From Didymodactylos carnosus (lineage: Eukaryota; Rotifera; Eurotatoria; Philodinida; Philodinidae), in assembly GCA_905250885.1 (NCBI GenBank), contig CAJNOQ010001285.1, forward strand, positions 1-33,588: a stretch of 33,588 nt of DNA, given 5' to 3'. Within the stretch, counting starts at the first letter, position 1; each line of letters begins with the position of its first letter. The notes beneath the pieces are model-generated. The model made no database searches. It was not told the origin of the DNA and was given only the letters and a program-made list of their open reading frames with translations. Below, piece after piece: positions 20,987-32,029 of the stretch. Both the position numbers and the translations under genes were made by a program.

Positions 20987-23983
20987 TCACTGTTTCGAAT
21001 TTGAGAATTTTGATTTTAACGCTAAATTTTCATCTTTAATTTTCTTATATTCTATTAACAATGTTTCTAAATTTGTTGACATATTTTTTTGTGTTTCACC
21101 TTCAATCTAAATAAATAGTAACATCGTAGTAATATTAAAGAGAGATAGAAAAGATAGCTATTTACTTGATCTTCTAATTCACGTATTTCACGAATAATTA
21201 CTCCAATTTCTTCAACAATTTTATAAATAAAATCACAATCATTATGTAACGCTATCAACATTTTGTACGATCGACGAGCACATTCGTCCGCCTTCGCATC
21301 CTAAAAAAATAAACTATTGTTATAAAAATCATTCTCAGGTTAATTTGGCAATGGTGACTAAAAAAATTGACTATTAAGTAATATCTGTTCTTTTGATACG
21401 AGAAATTCCATTAAATGTCATTAATAATCGAAACACTGATGTAAAAATGTTGGTAAAAAACTGCTCACCTTCATTTCTAGATCATTTCTTATCACTTCAA
21501 AATTTTGTTCAGTATATAACTGGAATTCCTTAAGACTTTTACGTGCCGCGGTGGTACTACTTTCGACTGCACCTAACGATTAAACATACGTACTTTAAAT
21601 AATCGTGTATCTGTTACTTGAAATGTTCGTTCTAATTTTTCTGTTAAACGATTTAAATCTTTTTGTAATACTCGAGTTTCAATAATCGTTTTATTTATTT
21701 CTTCTTTTTGTTTTGTTGTATTGGCAACGATTTCTAATATTTGTTTAGTGAAAAATTGTCGATTATTATCTCGTTTATTGTTTAATTTTGTTTTCTGTTG
21801 TTCATATTCGCCATTCAAACGTTGTAATACTTCATCTTTATCTTTAATATCATTTATAAGTGAACGACCCTTCTGTTTCATATCGTTAATTAATTGAAGT
21901 TTTTCATTTGATTGTGACTACAAAAAATGAATCGTAACATGATTGAATTGAGACAGTCGATAAACAACATATTTACAAGACGATCATTTAATGACTTGTT
22001 AAGAGAATCTTTTTGATCTGCTAATGTTTGTCTAATATCATTCCATTGAGAATCCAATATCGTTAATTTAACTTTCAATTTTTCAATCGCATTCTAAAGA
22101 AATGAAAACAAGACCTGTATATTAGACATGCTTTCGTTATTGTTTCTCATTAAAGTGTTATCTTTTTACACGCTGTAGTACAAAATCACATTTTGACACA
22201 TATCAAATCGCTTTTCATTCATGATCAGCTAAAGGTATAAGTTTGTTTACCTGCAATCGTTCTGTTTCTGGATCAATTGATAAGATGTACTCAGTTGCTT
22301 GTTTCTTTAACGCAATTTCTTTATTCAAATTTTCAATATCAGCTTTGGTTGTGATTTTAAATTGTTCATACTAAACAAAATGTTCAATAAACGACCATTT
22401 TTTCGTAAAGAATGCTTCTGACACTGGATTTTTTTCTTCAAAAGACTTCGCTTTAGCAAAATCCGTATACCTTATTTGTATCTTTAAGTAATTTTTTCAG
22501 TTGTAATTCAATTTGACTAATAATGTTATCATTTTCGCTTATTGCCGACTTCAATGAATCAATTTCTTCCGTATGATCGACAAGCTAAAACAAACAAATT
22601 GTAACCTAGTGTATACTGAGCTTTGAAGACAAACTTTAGTTTGATTACCTTTGTTGGCAGAACTGGTCCACTAATCTGGTTCGTTTCTTTCTAAATACAA
22701 CTAGAAAATTCTTCCAAACTTTCGTCAAAAAAGCATTTGCTTACGTTTTCTTCTTGTTTTATTTTATCAGCATGCATAAAACGTGACCTTGATACTAAAC
22801 CACTATTATCGTTACACAAATTATTATTAATTAACATATTTCGGTTTTCACTCTCCATATCATTTTTTTCCATTGTTTGAATTTTTTCCAGTATAACATC
22901 AGATACTTTATTTGTAAGTGATCGACCAGGAATCTAGAGATATTTAAAGATCCATATATAATGTTCCTTTCTCAAGAAGAAATGTTTACCAAATAATTCG
23001 ATTCTTTTCGTCTTTCAAGCCAACATGCGACTTGATTTTCATAAAATAACGAATCGGCTAAATCTTGAAAATTGACTTGTTCAAACGCATATGATTGAGA
23101 TGATGATAAAAGTTCATCTAAGATTTAAGAATATACTGTATATGTTGAAATTTGTCGTTCGTAATAAGCGTACCTCCTGGCCTGATTTTCTTATAAGTTG
23201 GAACATGTAATGGAACTACATTGTATTGTTTCGACGGTGTGAAACCCTACAAAGTTCAAATAGAAGACACTAATAAAATATCTAGGACTGATCAAACACT
23301 CACAAGTCTATGAGCAAATGCTGCTGCTGAATGACTGAAGGTAACATCTGAAAAACCCACTAAATTATAAGGAATCCAGGTCTGATTTGTTAACTGAACT
23401 GTTAATTTTGCCGATAATTTTTTTTCTAAGATTTCCCATGGGTCTAGGATGATACATACGACGATTATTGATCAGAAATTTATTCAAATTCTTACCCAAT
23501 GTCGTAGAAGTACTTGCAACAATCGATATTTCTTTTGGAACACTTTCGATCAAGAAATTCAATAATTTTCTTGCTTCATTTTCATTGACACTCAAAAATG
23601 TTTGATAGCCAATATCTCCTCTATATCCGATTGACTAAAATAAAGATCATTCAACGTTGACAACGATGATGATTGTTACCGAAAATTCTGAGAATATACC
23701 TGACAAAGTTGTGCTAATTCACCACATATTTTAAATCTTGTCGAAATATTTTGTGGTAAACGCAGAGGAAGATCAGTTTTACTAGTGATTAATGAGACAC
23801 ATTTTGATACACAACAAAATAACGTGTTCACGTCAAACTCGTGTAAATTTTGAACGGTGTCCTCAATGTGACTAAATTGAGGTTAACATAGATGGAATAG
23901 TTATTTAATTATTTTATAGAAAATTATACGTACCAGCCAAGAGCCTGCAGACTTTGAATGAGAATACGATCGACCTCTTCCAT
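20987..23983 (-). CDS. CCDC22: CCDC22, CCC/Commander complex subunit (14 exons)
   Basis: Exons in transcript order: 23934-23983, 23700-23871, 23496-23634, 23304-23443, 23174-23246, 22990-23117, 22745-22933, 22649-22690, 22471-22584, 22251-22370, 21977-22093, 21594-21917, 21166-21300, 20987-21106. All introns are GT-AG and the frame closes to 620 residues (human 627). The start [16 protein letters not shown] mirrors the human MEEADRILIHSL. Other family landmarks are [61 protein letters not shown] and [16 protein letters not shown]. The N-terminus is the calponin-homology-like domain; from about residue 300 the protein is charged coiled coil. CCDC22 pairs with CCDC93 and COMMD proteins in the CCC complex, which works with Retriever and WASH in endosomal cargo recycling and also touches cullin/NF-kB control. 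Intron 12 (293 nt) is unusually long and holds an open exon-like stretch. Confidence 0.93.
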
Positions 23984-24176
23984 TAAAGCTGATTAAAAAA
24001 ATTAATTAAAATTAAAGACTAGAAATTTGCAAAACGAAAAAAAATGTGATGTACCGCGAAGTATAGGGCGTAGTATAGATCAATTAAACGCTGTTATAAT
24101 AGAAAAGAAAATTAGCAGATTTTATTCCTTAATAAACTTGCATTCTACTGGTATATTACCGAAATCTTGGACGGTG

Positions 24177-24262
24177 TTTCATAAAAATTCTTAAGTGCTC
24201 GACTTAAGTCAAACTTAAGAATTTTTAATTTAATTTTAAAGCACTTAAGAATTTTTATGAAA
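24177..24262. repeat. CTTAAG hairpin island, 23-bp perfect arms
   Basis: Arms 24177-24199 and 24240-24262 are perfect inverted copies (23 bp each). Between them are the palindrome GACTTAAGTC (24201-24210) and another AACTTAAGAATTTTT copy. The word CTTAAG occurs four times in 86 bp. It lies about 200 bp upstream of the CCDC22 start codon (minus strand), so it could sit in or near that promoter. Confidence 0.9.
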
Positions 24263-25283
24263 TACCCTCCTTTTAATAAGTCCTTCGCTCTCATCATAAT
24301 CCGAATGCTGCGGGCTGACCTACAGACGAGCTAAATGACAGAATGTGAAATGAAGATCTAAAACTTCTGCGCTTTTTCTTTGTATTAGTAGAATGAAGCC
24401 TGTATACGACTCGGACCAGGGAAAAACGATTCGAGAAGACCTCTAATTGAAACTACTGTTTATGATTACTTTGGAAGAAGCAGTCAACATTTGTCCTGCT
24501 ATAGAATGCATTTGTAATGTAACAAAAATAACATCCAGAAAAACATCGGTAAGAGTAAAAATGGACTGCCTATTCCAACTTTTATCCAAAGCTAGCCTAA
24601 TATTCTGTTGGCTAAAAATGATTAGCTCCCTCGGCTAGATATAGCAGACGCCATCATACAGTAATAGGAAGTTGATGTCTTTCTTTTTGTTGGTATTATA
24701 TCATAGAACAATACTATATTGCAATCAATTCAAAGAGTTCAATTAACTCCGCTGTATCCAGACATGTTAACCGACTTGAACCTGAGCAACGTGCTAAGAG
24801 GAAAATCTGACCGCAAACTCCAAGAGATACACAGGTACTTCAAGTGAGCGATGCAGCTAACATCTCTAAGATAATGTTTTAGTTGGTGTTCCATTCCATC
24901 TAGTAAGTATGAGGAGGACCATATTTTCTAATTAAATTCTATTTAGATCAATATCTATTTGATTTATGGATTCATAGCAAGCGATTTTTCGGTTTTTTAC
25001 GATTTTAAATCGGCTTGCAAAATGCTTGAGCATTCTAAAACTGATATGATATAGAAAATTTAAAACAATTTTCTACAGAATGAAAGATGTCTTCCAAGCA
25101 AAATCAGGGACGATTTTCTAGGAGTGTCTATATGCAATCACCATTCACGTCGAACTTTTTATGAAATACTACCGGTTATTGGGGTGGGGTACTCTGTATA
25201 GTGACAATAACAGAACGGTATATATAGGATACTTCGGTATGATGAATACTACCAATATACGGAGAAAAATTTCTTTCACTATT
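24263..25283. other. Intergenic, no gene recognised
   Basis: Frames at 24447-24638 and 25161-25379 have no recognisable domain. No RNA gene or strong repeat was seen. Confidence 0.4.
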
Positions 25284-25445
25284 TTGTTTTGGCGGTGGAT
25301 TATTGTATCCTCAGCCGGAAATCCCATTTCCGAAATTCCGCCAGATTTTTTTTGTGTTTTTCTATCTTTCGAATTCTAGTTAGTGATAGCATCCCATCTA
25401 CTAAAAATCTGCAATTAATCGTGAAAAATCATACGATTAATCGCC
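25284..25445. repeat. Small hairpins (TTTTGGCGG pair and ATTAATCG pair)
   Basis: TTTTGGCGG at 25287-25295 pairs with CCGCCAGA near 25338-25345 around the near-palindrome CGGAAATCCCATTTCCG. Further on, GCAATTAATCGT (25411-25422) pairs with ACGATTAATCGC (25432-25443). The second pair uses the same ATTAATCG word as the island at 26040-26225. Confidence 0.6.
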
Positions 25446-25629
25446 TGTTTATTCTAGGTATCAGGTTCGAACCCATCTTAGGAAATACATATTTTTTGGT
25501 TTTATCATTCTTTATTATGTATAATGACATACGTCCCTCAGCAACGGTCTTACCACCAGCTGAAGTCGGAGCCTTTCCAATGAGTCGATTTTAGACATTG
25601 CCCAGATACCAGCTGTTCACTGGGCTCCT

Positions 25630-25912
25630 CGGCTTAAAGCCAAGGGGGAAAGCACGGAATCCTGAAATCCTGAAATTCTATGGAATCTAGTAGAATCCGG
25701 TGGAATCTGGTGTTCTATATTTTGGGAAACTTTTCCCCAAAACAGTGTTGTTCTGTTTTGGGGAAAAGTTCCAGGGAATCCAAGGGAGTCTTATGGATTC
25801 CAAGAGAATCCTATGAAATCCTGTGGAATCCTTGGAATCATAGAGAAGCCTTGGAATCCAGGAGAATTCAGGATTCTAGGATTCCGTGCTTTCCCCCTTG
25901 CTGAAAGCTCTA
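25630..25912. repeat. GGAATCC/GGATTCC foldback island, about 280 bp
   Basis: The ends are inverted copies: CAAGGGGGAAAGCACGGAAT (from 25641) and its complement ending at 25900. A perfect 18-bp hairpin with a 7-nt loop sits at the centre (arms 25728-25745 and 25753-25770). Between ends and centre, GGAATCC, GAATCC, GGATTCC and TGGAATC words recur many times in both orientations. The 74-codon plus-strand frame across it encodes a repetitive Arg/Glu/Trp-rich peptide that follows from the repeat, so it is not called. Confidence 0.92.
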
Positions 25913-26039
25913 AGGAACTATACAGAAGACTCCTGACAGCTCCGTTTTACTCTAGAATAAAAAGATGATCTAAATAGAAGTGTATGTCTCGTTGAAATCG
26001 TGTTTCTTATATACATACTTTACCGCAAAATAAAACGGT

Positions 26040-26225
26040 AAATAACAATAACCATTTAATCGCTTAAAGTCAACAAGTAATCGTAATTAATTGACAATTT
26101 TTAAAAAAAAGAAAAATCGTCAGAATCGCCAGTTAATCGCAATTAGTTTGCGATTTTTCAAGAATGGCGATAATCGCGCATTTTTAACGATTAATTGCGT
26201 CGCGATTAATCGTTAAAAATGCCGC
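26040..26225. repeat. CGATTAATCG/TCGCGA word island with perfect hairpin
   Basis: AATCG and CGATT words are frequent in both orientations. A perfect 18-bp inverted repeat (26178-26195 and 26205-26222) surrounds TGCGTCGCG. The related island at 30890-31115 uses the same word. Confidence 0.85.
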
Positions 26226-26700
26226 GATTTCGTCGACATGGGATAGCATTTGGACACTCCAATATTGTGTTCGAGTGAAGGCTGAGACTATTCTCGATCG
26301 ACCTTTTTGTGCAGCCGAATCATAAATGTGTCAAAAAGCTTTATTTATATTGTACGTCAACAGAACAAAAGTATAATTGGAAGTTGAATGGAAATTCCTG
26401 GAATTTTTCTGTTTTCGAAATTCTATGAAATAAGAGTTGACGAAATTCATCATACTGCAAGAAAAATGAGAAGTTTCGTGAGAGTTTTGACAGAATTTTC
26501 GGCTAGAGTAATAATGACAAAATTGAAAAACTTTCATGTTTTGTCTGACGAACTCGTCGAAGTGCATATACGTCCACTAGAGTCATATAAAGAGGCACTC
26601 TTAATAATGGCTGTCATCCCTGGTTGATAGCCACGCTGGTAGCCTACAGATAACTTAAAAATATGAAGTTTTTTCTGAAATCAAAGACGAATGCATATAG
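26226..26700. other. Intergenic, no gene recognised
   Basis: Overlapping frames on both strands at 26331-26627 are chance openings with no domain. No repeat was noted beyond a weak TCTAGAG/AATTCC texture. Confidence 0.35.
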
Positions 26701-26885
26701 GCACTTTAGTAAGAAACTTACTCGAATCTTGCTAAAATTTTATGAAATCTTATGCCGGCTTTTCTAAGGTTTTGCTGACATTTGTGTAAGATCTTAGAAA
26801 AATCTTACTGTGATCATAAGATCCGAAAACTTTAAGATCTTACAGGACAAGATTTAGATCAAATCTTATCAAATACGACAAGGTC
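26701..26885. repeat. AAGATCTTA word island (short)
   Basis: TAAGATCTTAG, TTAAGATCTTAC and several AATCTTA/TAAGATT words occur within about 185 bp in both orientations. The word is close to that of the 900-bp foldback at 29375-30274, so the two may be related. Confidence 0.65.
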
Positions 26886-28251
26886 GAATAGTATTGATCT
26901 GCAATTTACAAACCCTTGATGAAAATCTTTTCCTTTTCAATATCATGATAGCACTAGGATCTATCGACGTAGCAATGCGAAATTATATGCGCCAAAGAAG
27001 AATTGAAGATTTGTACTAGTGCATACACTTCAGAATATATCTGTAAACCAATCAACAATGAATTGCTTATTTACCGATTAAATGACAAAATTATACCAAA
27101 AATACAAGGTAAAATTCTATTTATAAGACAACTCGAGATTATAAATGATGAAATGCCTTTTTCTCTTGTACTCCGAGCGAGCAATGAATGAGCGTACTGC
27201 AATTTTAGCGTTTAAATAAAGTTTGAGACAATATTGCTTCAGCTGTTATCGTTAAAATACATCTATATGCGCAGTTAGACTATTTTGCGTACGAATAGTC
27301 AGGTTTGCTACGCGGACATATCGCTTTACTGAAAATTATTCGAGTTACTATTAACAATAGGCATCCTCCACCAGAAAGTTGGTCTAGGCTATTTCACCAA
27401 GAAGTGTTGCTATGGAGCTGTCCACTGATTTATAAGGGTTTCTCGAGGTCCTCTTTCTTTTAGTCTCTAGACGTTTTCTTCAAAATCTTTGGAAGTAGGA
27501 CTACCAGAAAACAGTGGTTTTTGGACTACATTAGTTGAATTAAAAGTGTTTTGAAAATCATCGTTAGGACATGGAGCATTTTAAATAACATATTCGGATT
27601 CAGCGTCGAAAGGCGAACATTTTGAAAAAAAAACTAAGGCTTCAACTCAATTTCAATTTTTCAATTTAAAATTTAAAAAATTCCACTTCTTTTAGAATAA
27701 ATGTAGCTCAGCTCCGCTAAGAGATAGAGGTTCGATTCAAACGTGGTTGGATAGAGAATTAAAAACTGAATAAACTTTGGAGTTTGGCGAGATTTCAATA
27801 CCACGTGGTAAAATCTCCTTTTAAATTCACTTTAATTTCTCTAGTTTTGAAGTTAAAACTTTTCTGCCGAACTTTTCCGAAGCACTAATGGCCAAAAACA
27901 ATCAAAATAAGATATTTCAACACTAGCGATGATCGTCAGAAAAGTGGATGATCGTAGTGGGATTCGAAGATAGTTTTCTCGTGCAGGACGCCTATTAAGA
28001 CTTCAACGCAAGTTTTTCCACCATCAGAATCTTATTAGTATTTCACAAGAAATAAAGAAAAACTTCTACTTTTGTAATATTTTAGTTGTACTTCGATTGA
28101 TAAATGTATTTTTAAATAAAGGTGAGAAAAAAGCAGATAAAAATTATGCGAACAAAAAAAATGCATCAGACCTTTTTAAGTGGACAATAAATAATAATCC
28201 TAAAAGACAAAGCATGAAAAAACATTAAAAGTGCTATCATGTTCATTTGTT
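26886..28251. other. Intergenic, no gene recognised
   Basis: The 62-codon frame at 27003-27191 looks mildly coding-like but has no recognised family. A small hairpin is centred on CCACGTGG near 27801. A tRNA-like stretch (TAGCTCAGCTCC at 27704 and GGTTCGATTC at 27729) is too short and lacks an anticodon arm. Confidence 0.35.
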
Positions 28252-28257
28252 TTTATT
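28252..28257 (-). promoter_or_regulatory. Candidate poly(A) signal for the GST gene
   Basis: AATAAA on the minus strand directly after the GST stop codon (28258-28260). This would give a very short 3' untranslated region. Confidence 0.4.
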
Positions 28258-28878
28258 TTAGAATGGTGTGTTGGGACGCGATTTGAGATAAGCGGCTATT
28301 TTTGGATTGTTTCCAACTTCTTCATGACAACGTTTTAATTTTGGATATTTTTCTAAGATATTTTTATCTAATTGTGATAATGTTGCAACTGTCTCAAAAA
28401 ACATTAAATCTGCCCATGTCAATTGATTACCCAAGAAAAATGGTCCGTTTTGACCATAACTTGTTAATAAAGTTTCTAAATTCGTCAGTTGTTTTGTTGC
28501 ATCTTCTTTCAAAAACTTTTGCTTAGCCTCTTCTTTTTGACTCTCTTCTTGTACCAAAAATACCTTTGTAAAATATTGTTGCATTAGATCATAGATTGTA
28601 TCAACAACACTATCAGCTTTGGCTTGTTCTAGATTGTCTTTACCGGCTAAATGAAGTTGTTTGGCAACAAAACGGGCAATGCTTAATGATTGTGGAAGTT
28701 TTTGACCATCGACTTCGAGTACAGGCATTTGTCCCAATGGCATTTCATTTTTATGCTTTCCCCATTCCGAATGTTCATAACGCACATCTTCAAATTTTTG
28801 ACCAGCAGCAGCAAATATTAAACGTATAACTTCACCACGACCCCGACCATTAAAATAGTATAATTTATACGTTGACAT
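28258..28878 (-). CDS. Sigma-class-like glutathione S-transferase
   Basis: A single open exon of 206 residues, the usual length for cytosolic sigma-class GSTs. The N-terminal thioredoxin-like domain (1-78) has catalytic-type Tyr in [12 protein letters not shown] (Y7/Y8), the cis-Pro loop QMPVLEVDG (P52), and the glutathione gamma-Glu site QS (63-64). The all-helical C-terminal domain carries [15 protein letters not shown] (about 151-165), the conserved N-capping region. It conjugates glutathione to electrophiles or, as in prostaglandin D synthase relatives, isomerises prostanoids; which applies here cannot be told. No intron or signal peptide is seen, so it is probably cytosolic. The start methionine fits the family N-terminus exactly. 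Confidence 0.93.
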   Translation of the reverse strand: MSTYKLYYFNGRGRGEVIRLIFAAAGQKFEDVRYEHSEWGKHKNEMPLGQMPVLEVDGQKLPQSLSIARFVAKQLHLAGKDNLEQAKADSVVDTIYDLMQQYFTKVFLVQEESQKEEAKQKFLKEDATKQLTNLETLLTSYGQNGPFFLGNQLTWADLMFFETVATLSQLDKNILEKYPKLKRCHEEVGNNPKIAAYLKSRPNTPF

Positions 28879-29374
28879 GTTGATGATAAACTTTGTATTT
28901 AAAAAATACTATAAACGGATGTTACTTTATTCAATAGGCAGAAGCGAGTAACGTGTTTACTTTATAGACGTAAGTCTATATACGAGAGATTTTTACATTG
29001 TCATTCTTATATTTTTTTTTGTTAATCTTTTCTGATCGTCCTTTTCGAATCATCAACATAGAATATCATATTTTTTTTCATTCTTCAGCATATAGTCTCC
29101 AGAAGTGACATGTGTATGTTTTTTTCAAATATACCAAAGCTCAAAAAGTCAGTTAAATATGATACTTATACAAAACAACCTACAATATTTCTCAGATGAC
29201 AAAGCATTTTTTGTACTACGAGGTGTGTATGCTTAAAAGAAAAAATGACAGATTAGTCATCTTGTCAAACGCTTCTGGATAGCTCAGTCGTTTTAATTTT
29301 ATTAGACTGTATGCTCATAAAGAACTGTAGCAAAATCTTGATTATCGAGTACATTATAGTTGAAATAATGGTAC
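28879..29374. other. Upstream flank of GST, with a tRNA-like relic
   Basis: No gene. 29276-29310 resembles the 5' half of a tRNA-Lys gene (GGATAGCTCAGTCG then ATTAGACT) but lacks a T arm and cannot fold as a full tRNA. Confidence 0.3.
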
Positions 29375-30274
29375 TCCTAGTGGAACTTCTTGTACTTAAG
29401 ATCTTGAGTTAATAAATGTCACAAGATCTTGGAAAAAATAGCGAGAAGTCAAGATCTTGGATTCTTGAATCTTTCACTCAAGATCTTGGGAACAGACATT
29501 TCAAGATTTTGAGCGAATCCACTCAATATGTTGTAAGGTCTTAAGTGAAAAATTTTACATTTTGATTTCATTTATGACAGTCTTAACCATCAGACATACG
29601 ATCATATAGTATTATAGACTCTTCCTCAAATAACTATGTCCAAGAAGGAAAAAAATTCGACGTTATTCTAAGTGTGAAAATATTCGCACTTATATTTACA
29701 CAAGAATGTAAAACAAAACGATGATTCAGGACTTTCCTAGATCTTGGATACAAGATTCAATCACTCAAGATCTTGCTAAAAGAAGTCAAGAAATTACAAG
29801 ATGTTCAAGATCTTGACTTCTTGATAGTTCTTGAATTCTTACATTTTCTTATCAAGATCTTACTAAAAAAATTCAAGAAGTCAACCTTAGTGAAACTTTG
29901 TGTAACCAAGATCTTGACTTCTTGAATTTTTTCAGTAAGATCTTGATAAGAGAATGTAAGAATCCAAGAAATTTCAAGAAGTCAAGATCTTGAACATTTT
30001 TTCCTTCTTGATCATAGTTGTTTAAGAAAGAATTTATGATTCTATATGGTCGTATATCCGATGCCGGTCATAAATAAAAACGAAATGTAAAGAAAATTTT
30101 TCACTCAGGCTCTTGCAACATCCTGAGTGAATTCACTCAAGATCTTGAAATTTCTGTTTCCAAGACCTTGAGTGAATGATTCAAGAATCCAAGATCTTGA
30201 CTTCTTGGCGTTTTTTTCAAGACCTTGTGACATTTTTTAACTTAAGATCTTAGGTACGAGAAGTTTCACTCGGG
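29375..30274. repeat. 900-bp nested foldback built on CAAGATCTTG
   Basis: Outer arms of about 288 bp (29375-29662 and 29986-30274) are inverted copies along their whole length with scattered mismatches. For example AAGTCAAGATCTTGGATTCT in the left arm is matched by its complement near 30180-30200. A second palindrome (about 29796-29885 with 29907-29997) nests in the middle. The palindromic core AAGATCTT recurs roughly a dozen times, with ACTTCTTG/CAAGAAGT as companion words. No open frame of note and no transposase is present. Transcription through it would give a very long hairpin RNA. A non-autonomous foldback transposon is the conservative reading. Confidence 0.93.
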
Positions 30275-30889
30275 ACAAACGTGTTCCAACGATATTCTTA
30301 GATCTGTTCGTACAAGACGCAGCATCATAGTGTGAGTTTTTTTAAAAGTTGTTCAAAAGGTGGAAAACAGATTCAAAGACAATTGAAGCTAAGTAAGCTA
30401 TTAGCTACAATGTACAACTACCAACAACTATTTAATCATATAATAAGAAATCGATAAGAAAGTGATAAGAGTCTTATAAAATCATTATCGTTTCCTTACT
30501 AAAATCTTATTTGAATTTTTTTCTTATGTCCTGGAAAGTAGTATTTAAAAAGCTCCAGAAAGTTAATCTCATCCAATTTTAAAGTAAAATACAACAAAAG
30601 AAATTCGGATAGTCCGTGCAGAACTCGAAAAGAAAGTGTAAAATAGCCAACGGAAAACAAACTTACAGCTTGACGCAGAAAATGCCATAAAGATGAGTAA
30701 ATAGAGAAAAGGAGACGATCTAATATACCGAAAAACCTCACCACATTATAGACAAGTAAATCCAAAGGCGTTCCATCTAGACATCATTTTTAAAAATAAA
30801 AATGTAGAAATAAAAAGTGTAATCAACATTGTTCATTCTTTTTTGGTTTTGTTAGTAAAATAAATGAAGAAAATTTTTAAAAAAATCTG
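30275..30889. other. Intergenic, with a small CTTATC/GATAAG cluster
   Basis: About 30440-30530 carries GATAAG and CTTAT words in both orientations. An 88-codon minus-strand frame at 30499-30765 has no recognised domain. Confidence 0.4.
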
Positions 30890-31115
30890 CAAATTTACAA
30901 GCAATATTCCATGTCGATAAAATCGTATGTTATTCAGAAAAATGGACGATTACTTACGATTTCAGCAAAAATTGCACTTAATCGAAATGTACTGACGATT
31001 TTTTTCTCAAAATCGCGATGAATCAGCAAAAAGTTTTGTTTAAAAATCGCGATTACGCACACGATTAATCGACTGATTAATTGCAGTTAATCAATCATTT
31101 CTTCCCGATTTTGAC
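30890..31115. repeat. AATCG/CGATT word island
   Basis: Repeated CGATT, AATCG, AATCGCGAT and ACGATTAATCG words in both orientations over about 225 bp, the same word set as 26040-26225. No single strong hairpin spans the whole island. Confidence 0.6.
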
Positions 31116-32029
31116 CACATTGGTACTCACATCGTCCGAATAGTCTCATCTCTCTTTCTTACAATTAAAAAAAAATGAAGACAGTAAAAATAACTTACAT
31201 AAATGAACAAAAAATGGATGTGAAAAGTGTCTAAATGATAAATACAAAAAATTGGAATAAAAAAAACAATTCGTAGAACATCCGACGCATTCACATCGAT
31301 AAATATACATATATACAGGCAATAACCACAATAACGAATGTCATTTGTAAAATAAAGATGATTTTTGAGATTTATATTGTTTAACATCGAAAAAGTTATT
31401 TCATAAAAAAAATCAGATTCAAATATCAATAATTAATCATGGGTAGTAACTGGTAATACAGTGGGCCATTGTAATCATAAACGAACAGCTAAATCACGAG
31501 AGAATATCTGACAATTGCATCGTGCACTTCGTTCATTATTACCATTATATCGCGTAGTCATCGAGTAGTTCTCAGTTTTGGTTCGACATGTAACTGATAT
31601 CTGATCCCAGAGTTACGAGTAGGACTGGCTGATGATGAATATCGGGTAGTCCACTTAGTATTTCGTTCATATCTCAGTTGGATTTTATCTCCTAGAGGCT
31701 TTATTGTTTTCTTAAAAGATATGCCCGGAAAATCTCTACAAAATATATACTAAACCTATTTTTATGTACTGGAAAGATAAAGGAATATACAAGGAATACT
31801 GCGAAGCTTCAATCTCAATTACTTCGCAACCCGAAAAACAATTTTTTCAATTTTAGTCCTTCATATTTTGCGAAGCAAAAAACAAGATGATGGCCATTTA
31901 GTAGCTCTTAAAAAGCTCTATCAAGCGCCTATACTGAAAAGTGTCTAATGTCGGTCGCTCAAACGTCGGTTGACGTCGCAAACTATTTCATTTCTCGGGG
32001 GGAAATTCTTAAAATCGATTTTCAAAAAA
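31116..32029. other. Intergenic, no gene recognised
   Basis: Overlapping minus-strand frames at 31127-31429 are low-complexity, Phe/Tyr/Ile-rich translations of A-rich sequence, not genes. Nothing else was recognised. Confidence 0.4.

Noticed and set aside
23365-23595. 76-codon frame read straight through CCDC22 exon 3
   Set aside because: The second half is the 52-nt intron and exon 4 in the wrong frame; splicing at 23495/23444 restores [10 protein letters not shown] and NQTWIPYN.
27704-27745. tRNA-like A box and B box (TAGCTCAGCTCC, GGTTCGATTC)
   Set aside because: Only about 13 nt separate them, with no anticodon arm or acceptor pairing; not a functional tRNA gene.
28302-28829. Plus-strand frames across the GST gene
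   Set aside because: Shadow frames of a well-conserved minus-strand GST.
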